Assembly: GCF_900109685.1 (NCBI RefSeq)
Contig: NZ_FOBB01000005.1
Coordinates: 1 to 64,000, forward strand
From: Chitinophaga rupis
GTDB lineage: Bacteria > Bacteroidota > Bacteroidia > Chitinophagales > Chitinophagaceae
Reading direction: 5' to 3'
DNA length: 64,000 nucleotides
The notes beneath the pieces are model-generated. The model saw nothing but the letters and a program-made list of their open reading frames with translations, did no database searches and was not told the DNA's origin. Positions 7,967-17,312 of the stretch are shown piece after piece. Each line of letters starts with the position of its first letter. Within the stretch, counting starts at the first letter, position 1. A program made the translations under genes and the position numbers.

Positions 7967-10900
7967 ATGAGTGCGAAACACTATAGAACCTTATGCTGCA
8001 CATTCGCTGCCTTTATACTGGCAGCCAGCCAGTTATTGGCTGCTGATAACCCCGTTAAGCTTCACAGAAAAGGAAAGCGGATCCAGACCATTAGCACCGG
8101 CAACCCGATAGACGCCAATGAGAACGGGGGATATGGAGGGATGGATATCTTATTATCCGAAGGCCCGGCCACGGAAGACATCTCCATTACCTTTACGGTT
8201 TCCGGTACGGCTACAGCCAATACAGACTATTATACCAGCATATGGACCGGCACCACCACCATCTTTGCCGGGGAAGATTATATACACCTGCCTTTAGAGG
8301 CTATTAATGATGACCTGATAGAAGGGGATGAGGACGTAGTGGTAACTATTACCGGCGCCACCGGTTTAAGCAGCGCCACGGCCTATGCACTGGATCCGCA
8401 TATTACCGAAACCCTGAAGATCATTGATAACGATAACGTTATTACCGCCTATCCCACCACAGGGCAGGCCGGGGAGCCATCCGCACCCATTACCGCCAAA
8501 TTTGCACTGCCCGGCTCATTACTGGCGCCGGAGGATATTACTATTAATTATTATGTAGATGGCGGTACAGCCACCAATGGGGTTGACTACCAAACACCTT
8601 CCGGGCAGATCATTTTGCCGGCGGGATCCAACTATGTAGTACTTACCATACCGGTAATAGACGATAAGACCATTGAAGGGAACGAGACCGTGAGGATCAC
8701 TATGTCCAGCGCCACCGCGGCCAGCTTTAACGTGCAGCTGTCGTCCAGCCGTTCTGTGAGCTCCTCCATCCTGGATGATGACTCCGAACTAAGCATTGGC
8801 ATTGTAGGCACCATTAACGGTAAGGAAAAGCCCACCACATCGGGCGCCTTTACCATTAGCCTGCCGCCGGGGGTAAAAGCCGGGGAAATTGTTACGGTGG
8901 TATACTCCATTGGAGGCACCGCCACTGCCGGCAGCGACTATAAAGCCCTTACAGGTAAAGCATTCATATCCGCCGGTAAAAGCAGCGTACTGGTGCCCAT
9001 CACCATGTTCGACGACCAGGTGATAGAAGGCCAGGAGGATATTGTGATCACCGTATTAAGCGGCAGCTCCAATAACCTGGCTACCTATGCCATCAGCACT
9101 ACCAATAATACCACTACAGTTAGTATAGAGGATGATGATAATGTGCCGGCCAACTGCCAGATCAACGCCATTACTGTGGCCGACGGCAGCGAATCCAGCG
9201 GCGATGGCAGCTTTAAGCTGGCCCTGCCCGGTACCTATACCTTTAAGCAGGATATGGCCGTAACCTACCAGGTAAGCGGTACTGCTATGCCTGGCACGGA
9301 TTATACCACCTTAGCCGGCACAGCTACCCTGGTAGCCGGGCAGAACAGTGTGCTGGTACCAGTACCGGTATTAAATGATGCCCTGATAGAAGGGGATGAA
9401 TCCGTGATCATTAAACCCCAGCCGGTAACCAGCGGCGGCATTAACTTTGCCGGCGGCGATACCTGCGTGGTAATGATCCTGGATGATGATGATGATAACC
9501 TGAAAGTTTCAGTAAGCGCCTATGATCCAAGCGCTACTGAGCCTACTGATACCGCGGCCTTCCGTTTAAGCCTGCCCAATGGCAATGCCGCATCCGTACC
9601 CGTAACCGTTACTTACCAGGTAGGCGGCACCGCCGCCAATGGTACTGACTATACCAGCCTAACCGGCACCGTTACCATTGAGGCCGATAGCACCGGCGCC
9701 TTTATACCGCTGCAGGTACTGGACGATAACCTGATAGAAGGGGACGAAACAGTGACTATTAAATTACTGACGGTAACCTCAACCTTACCGTTCACGATAG
9801 ATCATACTAAAGATTCAGCCGCCATCACCATTGATGATGATGATGTAGCCAACATGGATATTATTGCCGGCACCAGTGTGAAAACAGGTGCAGAACCAGC
9901 CACCAATGGCCAGTTCACGGTAAGCATAGCCTCCGGTAAAATTACCAGCGTACCCATTACCGTTACTTATACTACCGCCGGTACCGCTACCAGTGGTACA
10001 GATTATACCGCCTTGTCTGGCACCGTAACTATTGCCGCCAATAGCAGCAGCGCTACGGTAGATGTGCCTGTGAAAGACGATAACCTGGTAGAAGGGGATG
10101 AAACCGTGATCATGACCCTTACAGGCGCCACAGCCGGCCTGCCCTTTGTAATAGGCGCCCATAGCAAAGACACGGTGATCATTGATGACGACGATGATGT
10201 GAACATGGGGATCATAATTGAAGCCAGCATCCCGGATGCAGAAGAACCGGCTACCAATGGTGAGTTCACCATTAAGCTGGCCTCCGGCAAAACACCGCTG
10301 GTACCCATTACCGTTACCTACACAGTTAGCGGCAGCGCCGTTAGCGGAACAGACTTTACACCGCTTACCGGTACAGTAACCATCCCGGCCAACAGCACCA
10401 GCGTAACCTTCCCGGTAAAAGTGATGAATGATACGATTGCGGAAACCGCCGAAACAGTGATCGTTACGCTCAATACCATTACATCCACCATGCCTTTTGT
10501 AAAAGGCGCAGCTGATAAAGATACTGTTACCATTTATGATGATGATACCGAACAGGTGATCATCAGCGCCAGCGACCCGGATGCCGCTGAACCGTCAGAC
10601 GGCGGCCAGTTCACCATCCGCATAGCTTCAGGCAAACCGGTAACAGCCGATGTGGTCCTGGACCTTACCATCACCGGTACAGCCACCAATGGTACGGATT
10701 ACGCCAGCATACCGCTTACCATAACCATCCCTAACGGCAGCAGCAATGTAACCATACCGGTAACGGTGATTGATGATAACAGGGTAGAAGGCAAAGAAAC
10801 CGTGATTGTTACACTTACCAAGCTTACCTCAGCTGTGAAGTACGACATAGGTAAGCTGAAGACCGATACCGTAACCATTACCGACGAGGATGCCGCTAAC

Positions 10901-12379
10901 ATGGCCATAGAAATGGTAGCCACCAAGGCAGATGCCGCAGAACCGGGTGATGGCACTACAGACAAGGGCGAATTTACCGTGCGCCTGGCCTCCGGCAAGC
11001 TGGCTGATAAGCCTATTACCGTACAGTATGAAGTAAAAGGCAGCGCGCAGAACGCCGTTGATTATGATAGCATACCCGCCCAGGTAGTGATACCTGCCGG
11101 CAGCAACGGAGTTAAGATCCCGATCACTGTAATTGACGATACCAAGCCGGAAGGCGTGGAAGCTATTACGCTTATCATTAATAAAATTACCGCTTACCTG
11201 GCCTTTACCGGGTTAAACAGCTCTGCCACTGTGCAGATAGCCGATAACGATACGGTAACAACCGCTGCCTGGATGAGCACTGATGTAACCGGCAAGGTAA
11301 GCTCAGGCAACTCCATCCGTTACACCATCCACATCAGTAATGGCAGCGATACCAACCAGGTGAACGTGATCATTAAAGACCTAGTGCCCGCTTACACGGT
11401 ATTCGTATCAGCAGAAGATGGTATTAAACCGGATGCCAGCGGCCTGTTAACATGGACCATTCCGGTAATTGCCCCTGGTATAACTGTTACCCGTGAGCTG
11501 CTGGTAAGGGTGGCCGATGACCTGACCGGCGCAGACAGCATTGTGAATACAGCCACCATTGACCTGAGCGACGGTGTGGGCGACCAGCCCGTGCACCCGG
11601 CAGACCCGCTGAATCCCAACTTCCCGAACCTGAGCTCCGGGCCTAATGATCCGGCAACTGTGGTGTACGTGAATAAATCCGGCGGCTTCAATACCTGGAA
11701 AACCGTGAAGAACGATGATAATACCGCCGTAGCCAAACCGGCGCAGGAGCTGTTGTACAGGATCTACATCCGCAATACAGGCGGGGTGCAGTTAGCCAAT
11801 GTAACGATCGTAGATACTATACCCGCGCATACGAAGTATGTAAGCAATGCCACGGGCGGCGTGTATAATGCGGCCTCCAATACCATTAGCTGGACGCGTG
11901 CCACCATAGGCGTAAAAGTAAAAGACTCAGTGAGCTTCCTGGTAAGAACAGATGATGACCTTACCGGCGTAGCGCAGATAGAAAATATAGCAACGGTAGG
12001 CACTGCCGATACCGTGCGCCGTACAGGCATCTGCGATCCGTTTACGGACGCCAGCTGCCCCGGCACACCTGCACCGGCTGTTATACTGGTGGAAAACAAG
12101 CCGGTGAACCTGGACCTGGTATTCCCGAACGTATTCACACCTAACGGCGACGGCCTGAACGAATATTTTAAAATAGCCGGCCTGGAAAGTTATACTGCAC
12201 CGGAGTTATATGTGTATAACCGCTGGGGCGGACAGGTATATGCTTCCCAGGACTATCATAACGACTGGGATGGCAACGGAGGAAAGCTGAATGAAGGAAC
12301 TTATTACTATGTGCTGAAGGTAAAAACATCATCTGACGAAGAGAAACTTTATAAGGGATGGGTGCAAATACTGAAATAA
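7967..12379 (+). CDS. Giant Calx-beta repeat surface adhesin with T9SS type B sorting domain
   Basis: A 1470-residue secreted protein built from repeats. A signal peptide (about 1-26) precedes nine Calx-beta modules of about 117 residues each. Each ends in an acidic DNDN/DDDD-type calcium loop; these loops fall near bases 8420, 8770, 9125, 9477, 9830, 10180, 10530, 10877 and 11240. Two DUF11-like modules follow (about 1100-1215 and 1240-1370). The end, from about 1383, is a gliding-motility-type C-terminal domain (FPNVFTPNGDGLNEYFKI, VYNRWGGQVY, GTYYYVLKV), the type B signal of the type IX secretion system. It is comparable in plan to SprB-like adhesins. The repeats are similar enough to recombine. 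The stop overlaps the start of the PorP/SprF gene. Confidence 0.92.
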   Translation: MSAKHYRTLCCTFAAFILAASQLLAADNPVKLHRKGKRIQTISTGNPIDANENGGYGGMDILLSEGPATEDISITFTVSGTATANTDYYTSIWTGTTTIFAGEDYIHLPLEAINDDLIEGDEDVVVTITGATGLSSATAYALDPHITETLKIIDNDNVITAYPTTGQAGEPSAPITAKFALPGSLLAPEDITINYYVDGGTATNGVDYQTPSGQIILPAGSNYVVLTIPVIDDKTIEGNETVRITMSSATAASFNVQLSSSRSVSSSILDDDSELSIGIVGTINGKEKPTTSGAFTISLPPGVKAGEIVTVVYSIGGTATAGSDYKALTGKAFISAGKSSVLVPITMFDDQVIEGQEDIVITVLSGSSNNLATYAISTTNNTTTVSIEDDDNVPANCQINAITVADGSESSGDGSFKLALPGTYTFKQDMAVTYQVSGTAMPGTDYTTLAGTATLVAGQNSVLVPVPVLNDALIEGDESVIIKPQPVTSGGINFAGGDTCVVMILDDDDDNLKVSVSAYDPSATEPTDTAAFRLSLPNGNAASVPVTVTYQVGGTAANGTDYTSLTGTVTIEADSTGAFIPLQVLDDNLIEGDETVTIKLLTVTSTLPFTIDHTKDSAAITIDDDDVANMDIIAGTSVKTGAEPATNGQFTVSIASGKITSVPITVTYTTAGTATSGTDYTALSGTVTIAANSSSATVDVPVKDDNLVEGDETVIMTLTGATAGLPFVIGAHSKDTVIIDDDDDVNMGIIIEASIPDAEEPATNGEFTIKLASGKTPLVPITVTYTVSGSAVSGTDFTPLTGTVTIPANSTSVTFPVKVMNDTIAETAETVIVTLNTITSTMPFVKGAADKDTVTIYDDDTEQVIISASDPDAAEPSDGGQFTIRIASGKPVTADVVLDLTITGTATNGTDYASIPLTITIPNGSSNVTIPVTVIDDNRVEGKETVIVTLTKLTSAVKYDIGKLKTDTVTITDEDAANMAIEMVATKADAAEPGDGTTDKGEFTVRLASGKLADKPITVQYEVKGSAQNAVDYDSIPAQVVIPAGSNGVKIPITVIDDTKPEGVEAITLIINKITAYLAFTGLNSSATVQIADNDTVTTAAWMSTDVTGKVSSGNSIRYTIHISNGSDTNQVNVIIKDLVPAYTVFVSAEDGIKPDASGLLTWTIPVIAPGITVTRELLVRVADDLTGADSIVNTATIDLSDGVGDQPVHPADPLNPNFPNLSSGPNDPATVVYVNKSGGFNTWKTVKNDDNTAVAKPAQELLYRIYIRNTGGVQLANVTIVDTIPAHTKYVSNATGGVYNAASNTISWTRATIGVKVKDSVSFLVRTDDDLTGVAQIENIATVGTADTVRRTGICDPFTDASCPGTPAPAVILVENKPVNLDLVFPNVFTPNGDGLNEYFKIAGLESYTAPELYVYNRWGGQVYASQDYHNDWDGNGGKLNEGTYYYVLKVKTSSDEEKLYKGWVQILK

Positions 12380-13359
12380 TGAAGCAGGCTGCCATGCCAA
12401 AAAGAGCTGTTATGCGTAAGCTGTATGCATGCATAGTAATGCTGCTGCTGGCTTACACCGGTAATGCGCAGCAGAACCTGCAGTTTAGCCAGTACATTTT
12501 TAATGAGCTGAGTGTGAACCCGGCTGTTGCAGGCAATAAGGAAGACTGGTACCTGAATGCCACTTACCGGCAGCAATGGGCCGGCTTTCCCGGCGCACCC
12601 CGTACGGGAGGCGTATCGGTTGACGGCCTGGTGCGCGGAGATGATAATGATCGTCGTGTAGGCATTGGCGTGCAAATGATGATGGATAATTTAGGGCCGC
12701 AGCATGCCTACTCCATATACGGCTCTTACGCCTACCGCATTCCTATGGATGAGGAGAACCTGAGCCGCCTGTGCTTAGGCCTGGGTATTGGTGTTACACA
12801 ATATGGTATTGACGGCAGCACCTTCATGTATACAGATGCCAATGACCCTGTGATTCCCGTGGCGCCTGCAGCTTCCATAGCGCCGGATGCCCGCTTTGGC
12901 ATCTATTATTACAGCCCGCAGTTCTATTTCGGGTTATCTGTAATGGATCTCTTATCTACCTACACCAATACCAGCTATTCCTGGAAAGGGTATAAGTTTG
13001 AGACCATCCGCAAAACACAGCACATTTATCTTACCGGCGGTACCCTGATACCTTTCTCAGAGAACTTTCAATTAAAGCCTTCCCTGATGGTGAAAACCGA
13101 CATGAAAGGGCCCATCAGCATTGACTTTAATTCTTTTTTACTGATAGGGGAGGGCGCTAAATTATGGGTAGGCGGTTCTTACCGTACCACCAGCAACGTA
13201 AGCATTATGGGCGTGTTCAATGCGCCGCGTTTCCGCCTGGGGTATTCGTATGATATGAACATGAGTAAGCTTACCGGTACAGGCCCATCGCATGAAATAT
13301 CTATCGGTATCCTGTTCCCATCCGGCAGGAATGATGATGCGGATCCGCGGTATTTCTAA
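12379..13359 (+). CDS. PorP/SprF family type IX secretion outer-membrane protein
   Basis: A PorP/SprF family protein of about 326 residues, an outer-membrane beta barrel that in Flavobacterium is needed to deliver a specific T9SS cargo such as SprB. A signal peptide ends at NAQQN, then the family opening QFSQYIFNELSVNPAVAGN and later RRVGIGVQMM and FGLSVMDL blocks. I chose the ATG at 12379 because its A is the last base of the adhesin stop (TAATG), which suggests translational coupling. An ATG at 12358 overlaps more, and one at 12412 begins the shortest signal peptide. It very likely serves the adhesin upstream. Confidence 0.9.
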   Translation: MKQAAMPKRAVMRKLYACIVMLLLAYTGNAQQNLQFSQYIFNELSVNPAVAGNKEDWYLNATYRQQWAGFPGAPRTGGVSVDGLVRGDDNDRRVGIGVQMMMDNLGPQHAYSIYGSYAYRIPMDEENLSRLCLGLGIGVTQYGIDGSTFMYTDANDPVIPVAPAASIAPDARFGIYYYSPQFYFGLSVMDLLSTYTNTSYSWKGYKFETIRKTQHIYLTGGTLIPFSENFQLKPSLMVKTDMKGPISIDFNSFLLIGEGAKLWVGGSYRTTSNVSIMGVFNAPRFRLGYSYDMNMSKLTGTGPSHEISIGILFPSGRNDDADPRYF

Positions 13360-13360
13360 T

Positions 13361-13978
13361 TTATTTCTTTTCGTATTTCCAGTTACGGTTTTTTCCTTCC
13401 GCCAGCCATTCAATGGCAGTAGCTATGCGTTTCTCACGCGTGGCATCTGTTTTAGCTTCTGTGATCCATTCCACGTAATCCTTCTGATTGGTATAACTAA
13501 AGTCTTCAAAAGTTTTAGCCGCCTTTTTATTCTTTGCCAGGGCTTTTTGAAAGTAGTCCGGTATTTCCAGCTCCTTTTTATCTTTTTTAACAGCCGGCTT
13601 TGCACGGGGTTTAACGCCCTGCTCATTGAGCGCTGCAGCTTCTTTAATATAGGCGATCAGTATTTTATCGGCCGGCAGGTCTTTTACACTGGTAAGCTGT
13701 CCGAACTGCCCCATGCCTGAGTCCTCCTCCTTCTGCAATATTTTATGCGGATCGCTTAACATGCTGGCGCCCCAAAGCATAAAAGAGCAATGCTGCTTAA
13801 AGGCCGACATAGCGCAGAGTATGCCCTGGTGCTCAAAAAAGGGCCGGCCCCACTTGATGTTCTCTGTAGCGGAAGGGCAGGCCTTGTGTACCAATGCCCG
13901 TAAGTGTTGCAGGATGGGCTGTGCAAAGGGGGCCGCTTTTGCAATGTAGGCATCCACCCGGGGATCTGTGTGTTGCAT
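13361..13978 (-). CDS. YdeI/DUF1801 family protein
   Basis: A 205-residue cytoplasmic protein. The N-terminal half (about 10-115) is a DUF1801 fold (KWGRPFFEHQG, CSFMLWG), and the C-terminal half is the YdeI/OmdA-type Lys-rich helical domain (EIPDYFQKALAKNKKA, KRIATAIEWLAEGK). The biochemical role is unknown; the family is often linked to stress or cationic peptide resistance, which I cannot test here. It converges on the PorP/SprF gene with only one base between the stop codons and no obvious terminator in that space. Confidence 0.85.
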   Translation of the reverse strand: MQHTDPRVDAYIAKAAPFAQPILQHLRALVHKACPSATENIKWGRPFFEHQGILCAMSAFKQHCSFMLWGASMLSDPHKILQKEEDSGMGQFGQLTSVKDLPADKILIAYIKEAAALNEQGVKPRAKPAVKKDKKELEIPDYFQKALAKNKKAAKTFEDFSYTNQKDYVEWITEAKTDATREKRIATAIEWLAEGKNRNWKYEKK

Positions 13979-14116
13979 ACTATAAATTTAAAACTTCCGG
14001 CCTTATTAACATCTGATTAGGGCCCTGTTTCTTTGGGAGTAGTTAGATTTATATAAATCTTTAGTACACGCTTAAATTTTTATAGTCAGATGTTTCACTT
14101 GTATTGGAAAAGTAAT

Positions 14117-14143
14117 AACCGCTCATTCCTGGGCGGTTTTTTT
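14117..14143 (+). terminator. Orphan rho-independent terminator
   Basis: AACCGC (14117-14122) pairs with GCGGTT (14133-14138), followed by seven T residues. No plus-strand gene lies upstream, since 13361-13978 runs the other way. It may end a short leader or small RNA started around 13990-14100. Confidence 0.55.
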
Positions 14144-14185
14144 GTGGACATTCTCCACAACTATCCGAATAAATAGTTGCTAAAA

Positions 14186-14200
14186 TTGTCAACTATACAA
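14186..14200. promoter_or_regulatory. 15-bp motif shared with the GH51 and symporter promoters
   Basis: TTGTCAACTATACAA here differs at only two positions from the sequence before the GH51 gene (42011-42025), and the one before the sodium/solute symporter (45500-45514, reverse strand) is also close. It lies about 360 bp upstream of the TonB receptor. A common repressor or activator is inferred. Confidence 0.35.
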
Positions 14201-14476
14201 TTTATCACACAAACGTGATATGTAATAGTTAGGGGCCTTTATATATTTTCGTCGCCATATAAATATCGTAAAATACAATTTTACATACACGGAACTTTAT
14301 CACCATACCCCTGTACCCTGAATTAACCGGATAGCCTTACACCTCTGAAAAACAACGGAACACTGAATGTTTTATATATAACAGTGAACAATGAAAACGC
14401 ACGAATGGAACCCCCATGCGAAGGAGCATCTTTTTTTATCTCCACAAAAAGTGCTTATATTTAATTGAAGCCAGGA

Positions 14477-14548
14477 ATCTAAATCGTACCAAAAAGATCT
14501 AAATCGTTTTTAAATCCAAGCCAATTCGTACTAGAGCTATCTAAATCA
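14477..14548 (+). repeat. Three direct copies of ATCTAAATC before the TonB receptor
   Basis: The nonamer ATCTAAATC occurs at 14477, 14497 and 14539; the first two copies continue with G. Spacings are 20 and 42 bp, close to two and four helical turns. The last copy ends 12 bp before the ATG. This may be a regulator-binding array or a leader-RNA element; nothing else explains it. Confidence 0.5.
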
Positions 14549-14558
14549 GAAGAACCAT

Positions 14559-17141
14559 ATGAACAAAGCCCTCATGATTGCAGGTCTGCTATTGGCATGC
14601 CTGAACAGCTATGCCCAACATGTAGTAAAAGGAAAAGTAAGCGATAATACCGGCGCCCCCATACCCGGTGTAAGCGTATTTGAAAAAGGTACCAGCCGCG
14701 GCGCCACTACCGATGCTGCAGGTGCTTTTCAGCTGGAGGCTGGTAATGCCAACGCTGTAATTGTTTTCCGTGTGCTGGGTTATGCTACACAGGAAGTATC
14801 CCTGAATGGGAAAAACACGCTCAACGTATCGCTGGTAAGTGAAAGCACCGCTATACAGGGCGTGGAGGTAGTGGGTAGCCGCAGCCTGAACCGCTCTGTA
14901 ACCCAAACACCGGTGCCTATTGACATTATCCCGGTTGCAAAGATCACCAACTCAGTAGGGCAGCTGGATCTGAACCAGCTGATGCAATTTGTAGCGCCCT
15001 CTTTTAACTCAAACCGGCAAACAGGCTCCGACGGTGCAGATCACATAGACCCCGCCACCCTGCGTGGTTTGGGGCCGGATCAAACACTGGTGCTTATTAA
15101 TGGCAAACGCCGCCACCAGTCATCGCTGGTGAACCTGTACGGTACCCGTGGCCGGGGTAATACCGGTACTGACCTGAACACCATACCTGCTGCAGCTATT
15201 GAGCGTATTGAAATACTGCGCGATGGCGCTGCTGCGCAATACGGCTCCGACGCTATTGCCGGCGTAATTAACATAGTGCTGAAATCCAGCACAGATGGGC
15301 TTACCACCAACATTAACGGAGGCATAACCTCCAAAGGCGATGGTGAAAATGTAGGCCTGAACGCCAACTACGGTTTTAAAATAGGCGAGGGCGGTTTTAT
15401 AAATGTAACAACAGATTATTTATACCGTGGCCGCACCAACCGGGCAGAGGATCCTGCCAAGGTAGGAGAAGATAATGTGCCGCGGCGCTTTTATGGCGAT
15501 GCCATGATGGAGAACTATGCCGCCATGTACAATGCACGCATCCCTATTGCGGAAAAAGCGGAGATCTATTCTTTTGGCGGTTATAACCAGCGGCACGGTA
15601 ACGCCTATGCGTTTACGCGTTATGCCGGCGACGACCGTAACATACCCTCCATTTACCCCAATGGTTTTGACCCGCAGATCATTTCTGATATTGGCGACCG
15701 TTCTATATCCGTAGGCGTACGCGGGGTAATGAAAGGCTGGAACGTGGATTTTAACAATACCTACGGCATTAACCGTTTTCATTATTATGTGGATCATACG
15801 CTGAATGCTTCTTTACTGGAGCAATCGCCCACCCGCTTTGATGCCGGCGGCTTTCAGCTGAGCCAGAACACCGCAGGGCTGCACTTTACCCGCTTTTTTG
15901 AAAATGTATTGCCCAAGGGTACCAACATTGCCTTTGGTACAGAGTTCCGCACAGAGAACTACCGCATTTTTGCAGGCGAGGAAGGTTCCTGGAAAGCATA
16001 TGGCGCATACGACCTGGTGCCCAATGATAACGGCGGTATAGATACCGTGTACAAAGCTGCCGGCTCACAGGGCTTCCCGGGTTTTCAGCCTGCGAATATG
16101 GTGGATGAATCCCGTACTAACCTGGGCGTGTATGCAGATGGGGAGTTTAACTTCTCTTCTAACTTCATGATAGGCGCTGCCGGCCGTTATGAGCGGTATA
16201 ATGATTTTGGCAGCACCATAAACGGTAAGCTGTCTATGCGGTATGAGATCTCGCCTGCGCTGGCTTTCCGTGGCTCTATAAGCACCGGTTTCCGCGCGCC
16301 TTCCCTGGCACAGATCTATTTTAATACCACCTATACCAACGTGGTAAGGGGAGAGGTCATTGAAAACCTGCTGACCCGTAACCAGAGCAATATAACCCGC
16401 GTGCTGGGCGTAGAGCCGCTGAAGCAGGAAAAGGCCGTGAACGCAAGTTTGGGCCTTACTTCCAGGCCGGCGCCGGGTTTAAGCATTACGGTAGATGGTT
16501 ATTATGTGAAAATAAAAGACCGCATTGTGCTTACCGGTGATTTTACAGCGGACAATGCGCCGGAAATAGCCCCGGACCTGGACAAGCTGAATGTAAGCGT
16601 GGTAAAGTTCTTTACCAATGCGCTGGACACCAAAACCCTGGGCCTGGATGCTATTGTAACCTGGAACAAACGTTTCAGCGGCGGGCATGATTTTACCGCT
16701 ACCCTGGCTGCTAACTTCAACGATCTGGAAACGGGCGATATTAAAACATCTGCCAAGCTGGCCAGCCGTAAGGATATTTACTTCAGCGACCGGGAACGCT
16801 CTTTCCTGGTAGCCTCCGCACCACCCAGCAAAATTAACCTTACGCTGGATTACCGTTACGGTAAGTTCAATACCAACCTGCGTTTTGTACGTTTCGACCG
16901 CATTCGCCTGCAGAACTATGATCTTGTATACGACATATATGACGCACGCATCGTAACCGACCTTTCCGTGGGCTACCAGATCATTCCGGCCGTTACCTGG
17001 GTGGTTGGCGCCAGTAACCTGTTTAACGTATATCCCACCAGGCACAATGCAACCCTTACCGATTCCGGTGGTATTTACGAGCCGCTGCAGATGGGCTTTA
17101 ACGGCACTTATTTCTTTAGCAGGCTTTCGTTTAGATTTTAG
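14559..17141 (+). CDS. TonB-dependent outer-membrane receptor
   Basis: An 860-residue importer. Signal peptide (about 1-19, ending YAQ), a carboxypeptidase-like regulatory domain (about 22-100; VKGKVSDNTGAPIPGVSV), a plug domain (about 115-235; PATLRGLGPDQTLVLINGKR, GVINIVLK) and a 22-strand-type barrel ending in an aromatic residue (LSFRF). It lacks the SusC signature and has no SusD partner, so it belongs to the classical receptors for small or iron-like ligands. The ethanolamine genes follow on the same strand, but a terminator separates them. Its ligand might be an ethanolamine-containing compound or cobalamin, which EutBC needs; both are guesses. Confidence 0.9.
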   Translation: MNKALMIAGLLLACLNSYAQHVVKGKVSDNTGAPIPGVSVFEKGTSRGATTDAAGAFQLEAGNANAVIVFRVLGYATQEVSLNGKNTLNVSLVSESTAIQGVEVVGSRSLNRSVTQTPVPIDIIPVAKITNSVGQLDLNQLMQFVAPSFNSNRQTGSDGADHIDPATLRGLGPDQTLVLINGKRRHQSSLVNLYGTRGRGNTGTDLNTIPAAAIERIEILRDGAAAQYGSDAIAGVINIVLKSSTDGLTTNINGGITSKGDGENVGLNANYGFKIGEGGFINVTTDYLYRGRTNRAEDPAKVGEDNVPRRFYGDAMMENYAAMYNARIPIAEKAEIYSFGGYNQRHGNAYAFTRYAGDDRNIPSIYPNGFDPQIISDIGDRSISVGVRGVMKGWNVDFNNTYGINRFHYYVDHTLNASLLEQSPTRFDAGGFQLSQNTAGLHFTRFFENVLPKGTNIAFGTEFRTENYRIFAGEEGSWKAYGAYDLVPNDNGGIDTVYKAAGSQGFPGFQPANMVDESRTNLGVYADGEFNFSSNFMIGAAGRYERYNDFGSTINGKLSMRYEISPALAFRGSISTGFRAPSLAQIYFNTTYTNVVRGEVIENLLTRNQSNITRVLGVEPLKQEKAVNASLGLTSRPAPGLSITVDGYYVKIKDRIVLTGDFTADNAPEIAPDLDKLNVSVVKFFTNALDTKTLGLDAIVTWNKRFSGGHDFTATLAANFNDLETGDIKTSAKLASRKDIYFSDRERSFLVASAPPSKINLTLDYRYGKFNTNLRFVRFDRIRLQNYDLVYDIYDARIVTDLSVGYQIIPAVTWVVGASNLFNVYPTRHNATLTDSGGIYEPLQMGFNGTYFFSRLSFRF

Positions 17142-17160
17142 ATCTTAGATCATAAATTTT

Positions 17161-17199
17161 AAAGGCCTGATGGGTTACTGAAACCTGTCAGGCCTTTTT
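17161..17199 (+). terminator. Rho-independent terminator after the TonB receptor
   Basis: AAAGGCCTGA (17161-17170) pairs with TCAGGCCTTT (17188-17197), and a T-run continues to 17199. It should separate the receptor transcript from the permease-eutBC unit. Confidence 0.85.
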
Positions 17200-17231
17200 A
17201 TTATATTGCTACCGGAAGCGGAAGACAAAAG

Positions 17232-17308
17232 AATTACGAATTAATAGAACAGCGTTTATCACCACTGTATTTAATTCGTAATTAGTAATTGAATAATTCG
17301 TAATTGAA
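17232..17308. repeat. Palindromic intergenic repeat, family A
   Basis: A perfect 13-bp inverted repeat, AATTACGAATTAA (17232-17244) with TTAATTCGTAATT (17271-17283), followed by one more TTCGTAATTG unit up to 17306. The arms match the other family A elements at 24653, 50401 and 60846. Confidence 0.7.
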
Positions 17309-17312
17309 CATT

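Noticed and set aside
14477..14548. Three direct repeats as a CRISPR array
   Set aside because: The repeated unit is only 9-10 bp, with 10-33 bp between copies, and no cas genes are present.
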